Source: Acidulodesulfobacterium sp021802425
GTDB lineage: Bacteria > SZUA-79 > Acidulodesulfobacterales > Acidulodesulfobacteraceae
NCBI GenBank assembly: GCA_021802425.1
Contig: JAJZXJ010000020.1
Span: forward strand, 1-18,433
Length of the DNA stretch: 18,433 nt
Reading direction: 5' to 3'
The translations under genes were made by a program, and so were the position numbers. Positions 16,513-18,433 of this stretch are shown one piece after another. The notes under the pieces are model-generated. The model saw nothing but the letters and a program-made list of their open reading frames with translations. It was not told the DNA's origin and made no database searches. How positions within the stretch are numbered: the stretch's first letter is position 1; the number at the start of each line of letters is the position of its first letter.

Positions 16513-16566
16513 GGCAAAGCCGAACCGTTAAATTTTTATTTGAATTTTTTTAAAAAATGTTTATAT

Positions 16567-16572
16567 TATAAT
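16567..16572 (+). promoter_or_regulatory. -10 box candidate before gcvH
   Basis: TATAAT lies 46 bases before the gcvH start. No convincing -35 box stands 16-18 bases upstream; TTGAAT at 16540-16545 is 21 bases away. The gap is AT-rich, so this is weak evidence that gcvH starts its own unit. Confidence 0.25.
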
Positions 16573-16618
16573 TATCGTATTTATATGTAAAAATAATAAA
16601 ACAAAGAAAGGGGGATTT

Positions 16619-17005
16619 ATGGAGTTTCCGAAAAATTTAAAATATAATACGGAACATATCTGGGTTAAAGTTAATAGGGATAATGCGCTTATAGGGGTTA
16701 CCGATTATGCGCAGGATCAGCTTGGAGATATAATTTATGTTGACCTGCCCGAACCCGGTTACGAGCTTGAGCAAAACGAGTCTTTCGGGACTATCGAATC
16801 GGCAAAGTCGGTTTCGGAACTGTACGCCCCCGTGAGCGGACATGTGGTTCGGGTTAACGAATCATTAAAGGATGAACCGGAGCTTGTAAACGAAGAGCCT
16901 TATGATTCAGGATGGCTGCTCGAGATAAAACTTACGAATGAAAATGATTTAAACGACCTGATGGATAATCAGGATTACGAAGAATATTTGGAAAGTAACG
17001 GATAA
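16619..17005 (+). CDS. gcvH: Glycine cleavage system H protein (lipoyl carrier)
   Basis: A 128-residue lipoyl-domain protein. In the glycine cleavage system it carries the aminomethyl group between the P, T and L proteins on a lipoyl arm. Lys63 in ESAKSVSELYAPVSG is the attachment lysine. The conserved EHIWV, GVTDYAQDQLGDI, and NEEPYDSGWLLEIKL stretches make it a canonical GcvH. An AGGGGG ribosome site (16609-16614) lies four bases before the ATG. There is no gcvT, gcvP or lpd in the window. The next gene, 16 bases on, is a LipM-like acyltransferase, so the neighbourhood points to lipoyl assembly, in which GcvH is the first octanoyl/lipoyl acceptor in some bacteria. It may serve both roles. 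Confidence 0.96.
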   Translation: MEFPKNLKYNTEHIWVKVNRDNALIGVTDYAQDQLGDIIYVDLPEPGYELEQNESFGTIESAKSVSELYAPVSGHVVRVNESLKDEPELVNEEPYDSGWLLEIKLTNENDLNDLMDNQDYEEYLESNG

Positions 17006-17021
17006 TAATAAAAAAAAGACA

Positions 17022-17858
17022 ATGAACGGCTATTCCGATGGTTATTTTAACCTGATAATTTCAGGCGGATGTCCCGGCGGCATTAACATGGCCGCCGATT
17101 TATTTTTATTGAATAAATATAGAACAGAGTGTGATTTTTCAAGCCGCCCTACATTAAGACTGTATTATTTTTCCCCGCCCGCCCTTTCTTTGGGATTTTT
17201 TCAAAAAGATAAAGATACAGGCGGGAACATTATTCTAAAAGCAAAAAATAAACATTACGATATTGTTAGAAGACCGACGGGGGGAAGAGCGGTATTGCAT
17301 AAAAACGAGATAACTTATTGCGTAGTGTCGTCATATAAAAGCGGCATTTTTGCAGGGAAACTTTTGGAAACCTATAAAAGGGTCGGCGAGTTTTTGTACT
17401 TTTTTTTTACTGCCGGTTTGGGTTTAAATCCCGATGATAACGGGTTTAATCGTCAAAACGGCGATAAAATCGATAAACCGGTTAAAAAAAGCGATTTTAA
17501 CTGTTTTTTAAAAGCCCACTCATACGAGATAACATTTGGGGGTAAAAAGATTTGCGGCAATTCGCAGAGGCGCGGCGAAACGGCATTTTTACAGCACGGT
17601 TCGATTTATATCGACTATAATCCGCTTGAGCATATCGAATTATTCGAGGACGGCAATTTTAACGCCGGATATTTTAATAATATTACGGGCATAAAACAGG
17701 AATTGACCAAGGTTGGCAAAAAATTTGACTTAAGTTTCCGCAACCTTTCCGAAGTTCTTGCAAAATCCTTTCAAGATGCCTATAATCTTAAGCCTTTAGT
17801 TATGTCCCCTCAGGAATTTGGGGAGGCAGCGGGCAGGGTGCGCAAGGCGCAGGCTTAA
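17022..17858 (+). CDS. Octanoyl/lipoyl protein transferase, LipM-like (lipoate-protein ligase fold)
   Basis: A 278-residue member of the biotin/lipoate ligase (BPL/LplA/LipB) fold. Conserved parts: SLGFFQKDKD, the acyl-binding RRPTGGRAVLH (83-93), then NCFLKAHSYEI with Cys161, GKKICGNSQ with Lys176, and LQHGSIYI. A Cys-Phe placed just before the S-YE and GKK motifs matches LipM octanoyltransferases, where this Cys is the nucleophile that moves octanoate from acyl carrier protein to GcvH; true LplA ligases lack it. NSQ replaces the usual SAQ. A hydrophilic insertion of about 20 residues (138-158) precedes Cys161. It lies 16 bases after gcvH, its likely acceptor. A lipoate-protein ligase cannot be excluded. 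LipA, needed to add sulfur, is not in the window. Confidence 0.85.
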   Translation: MNGYSDGYFNLIISGGCPGGINMAADLFLLNKYRTECDFSSRPTLRLYYFSPPALSLGFFQKDKDTGGNIILKAKNKHYDIVRRPTGGRAVLHKNEITYCVVSSYKSGIFAGKLLETYKRVGEFLYFFFTAGLGLNPDDNGFNRQNGDKIDKPVKKSDFNCFLKAHSYEITFGGKKICGNSQRRGETAFLQHGSIYIDYNPLEHIELFEDGNFNAGYFNNITGIKQELTKVGKKFDLSFRNLSEVLAKSFQDAYNLKPLVMSPQEFGEAAGRVRKAQA

Positions 17859-17866
17859 AATTTGGC

Positions 17867-17908
17867 CGTTCTCCAAAGTTATTAACACGTCCTCCAAAAT
17901 TATTTACA
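17867..17908 (+). repeat. 21-base tandem direct repeat, two copies
   Basis: Two directly adjacent 21-base units, 17867-17887 and 17888-17908, agree at 18 positions; the core is CTCCAAAGTTATTAACA in the first and CTCCAAAATTATTTACA in the second. The second unit ends exactly with TTTACA, the -35 box of the tRNA promoter candidate. Copies two helical turns apart upstream of a promoter could bind a regulator in tandem. Confidence 0.6.
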
Positions 17909-17931
17909 GCTTTTTATTTTTATGATATATT
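17903..17931 (+). promoter_or_regulatory. Promoter candidate for tRNA-Gly
   Basis: TTTACA (17903-17908) and TATATT (17926-17931) are 17 bases apart, each with five of six consensus matches. Transcription would start near 17938, about 48 bases before the mature tRNA, leaving a short 5' leader for RNase P to remove. Confidence 0.5.
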
Positions 17932-17985
17932 AATAATGGTTATATGCAACATTGCAAGTTACGATTTAATTTTTTATTCCTATAA

Positions 17986-18061
17986 GCGGGCATAGCTCAG
18001 TTGGTAGAGTACAAGCTTCCCAAGCTTGGTGTCGCGAGTTCGAACCTCGTTGCCCGCTCCA
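17986..18061 (+). tRNA. tRNA-Gly, anticodon CCC
   Basis: A complete 76-base cloverleaf. The acceptor stem pairs 17986-17992 with 18051-18057. The D stem is GCTC/GAGT with one G-U pair. The anticodon stem is CAAGC/GCTTG (18012-18016 with 18024-18028), and the loop TTCCCAA puts anticodon CCC at 18019-18021, reading GGG. The variable region is GTGTC, and the T arm carries TTCGAAC between 5-base stems. Discriminator T (18058) is followed by an encoded CCA (18059-18061). Confidence 0.95.
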
Positions 18062-18219
18062 TATTTCAAGCCCTTCGCGGCGCATAAAAAATCAAATTTT
18101 AAGACCATGCCCAATTTTGTGCCCATATTTTATTTTTATTTAAAAACTTCGTCTATCCGCCGCCACGAAACGGCGATAACCTTAGAGGTACAAATTTTAG
18201 AAACCCTGAATTAAATTAA

Positions 18220-18248
18220 TTACGATAAAAAAGCATATATGCTATAAT
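18220..18248 (+). promoter_or_regulatory. Extended -10 promoter candidate for the exported-protein gene
   Basis: TATAAT (18243-18248) is preceded by TGC, giving the extended -10 form TGnTATAAT, with a weak -35-like TTACGA (18220-18225) 17 bases upstream. The start site would fall near 18255, only about 10 bases before the ATG. Confidence 0.45.
18232..18243 (+). promoter_or_regulatory. Perfect 12-base palindrome abutting a -10 box
   Basis: AGCATATATGCT is self-complementary and overlaps the first base of the TATAAT box, a position where a bound repressor would block RNA polymerase. Short palindromes occur by chance, so this is only a candidate operator. Confidence 0.35.
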
Positions 18249-18264
18249 GAAAAAAGGATAAACT

Positions 18265-18433
18265 ATGAAAAAAATTATACTTATACATGGATTAATTTTT
18301 TTTATGCCGGTTATATTTAGCATGGCTGTTATTTTTATTATAAATCCGGGCCCTGCTTTTGCAGTCTCCTATACCTATTATTCGCCGGAGGCCAATCTCC
18401 AAAAAATAGATATTTATTGGCTTAAGAAGGCGG
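18265..18433 (+). CDS. Exported protein of unknown function, 3' end outside the window
   Basis: The first 56 codons of a gene that runs off the right edge. AAGGA (18254-18258) lies six bases before the ATG. Residues 1-33 form a Sec-type signal peptide: a short basic start (MKK), a long hydrophobic core (LIFFMPVIFSMAVIFII), and NPGPAFA with a likely signal peptidase I site after the last Ala. The visible mature part (VSYTYYSPEANLQKIDIYWL) is rich in Tyr and matches nothing I recognise. A lipoprotein is unlikely because no cysteine follows the core. It has its own promoter candidate with a palindrome. Confidence 0.7.
   Translation, partial: MKKIILIHGLIFFMPVIFSMAVIFIINPGPAFAVSYTYYSPEANLQKIDIYWLKKA

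Noticed and set aside
16545..16557. T7-A6 palindrome after accC as a terminator
   Set aside because: It has no G-C pairs and no room for a loop, so it cannot form a stable hairpin.
16513..16618. Glycine riboswitch upstream of gcvH
   Set aside because: The 106-base gap is almost all A and T and lacks the conserved G-rich aptamer elements.
18158..18175. CGCCG/CGGCG hairpin after the tRNA as a terminator
   Set aside because: The stem is followed by ATAACC, not a T tract, and lies about 100 bases after the tRNA. No convincing intrinsic terminator was found anywhere in the window.
18138..18209. Minus-strand 24-codon stretch reading VIAVSWRRIDEVFK before a stop, possibly the end of a degraded gene
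   Set aside because: Too short to assign; an in-frame stop lies immediately upstream and no homologous family could be named.
18026..18214. 62-codon frame after the tRNA
   Set aside because: Its start lies inside the tRNA gene, it has no ribosome site and its sequence looks random.
17986..18264. tRNA-Gly 3' end as an integration (att) site
   Set aside because: No second copy of the tRNA 3' end occurs downstream in the window and no integrase or phage genes flank it; the Xer gene looks housekeeping.

Overview
The window is 18,433 bases of AT-rich bacterial DNA in which every supported gene lies on the + strand. It holds thirteen complete or partial protein genes, one likely small ORF and one tRNA. 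Full-length GlnD (uridylyltransferase, HD and two ACT domains), an efp-accB-accC cluster and an Xer recombinase fit a Gram-negative bacterium, perhaps an AT-rich lineage of the former Deltaproteobacteria. That placement is an impression, not a result. The tRNA gene encodes its own CCA end.

Region 1 (1-5937) is a surface-glycan locus. It begins inside a large protein with a GT2 glycosyltransferase domain. A methyltransferase/GT4 glycosyltransferase fusion follows, coupled to it by an ATGA stop/start overlap. Next is a protein with an N-terminal unknown domain, probably beta-rich, and a C-terminal FkbM methyltransferase. The second and third genes are much poorer in G+C than the rest of the window and look like a later acquisition. 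Such genes usually build and decorate O-antigen, capsule or glycoprotein glycans.

Region 2 (5955-7232) is one cobalamin-binding-type radical SAM protein of unknown substrate. After a 229-base intergenic region with a good promoter candidate and a possible 30-codon ORF, region 3 (7462-13918) carries aroB (shikimate pathway), an Xer tyrosine recombinase (chromosome dimer resolution), glnD (nitrogen sensing through PII), a small TPR-like protein and an M24 metallopeptidase.

Region 4 (14056-16512) is efp-accB-accC: elongation factor P, then the biotin carrier and biotin carboxylase subunits of acetyl-CoA carboxylase. Region 5 (16619-17858) pairs gcvH with a LipM-like octanoyl/lipoyl transferase. 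Together they could form a lipoyl-assembly unit in which the transferase loads Lys63 of GcvH. No gcvT, gcvP or lipA lies in the window.

Region 6 (17859-18433) has a 21-base tandem repeat ending in the -35 box of a promoter candidate, then tRNA-Gly(CCC), and then the first 56 codons of an exported protein behind an extended -10 promoter and a perfect palindrome.

No CRISPR array, insertion sequence, rRNA, riboswitch or convincing intrinsic terminator was found. No gene-free stretch exceeds 300 bases. The least explained parts are the glycan fusion proteins, the orphan radical SAM protein, the small ORF before aroB, the gcvH/LipM-like pair and the repeats at the tRNA promoter.
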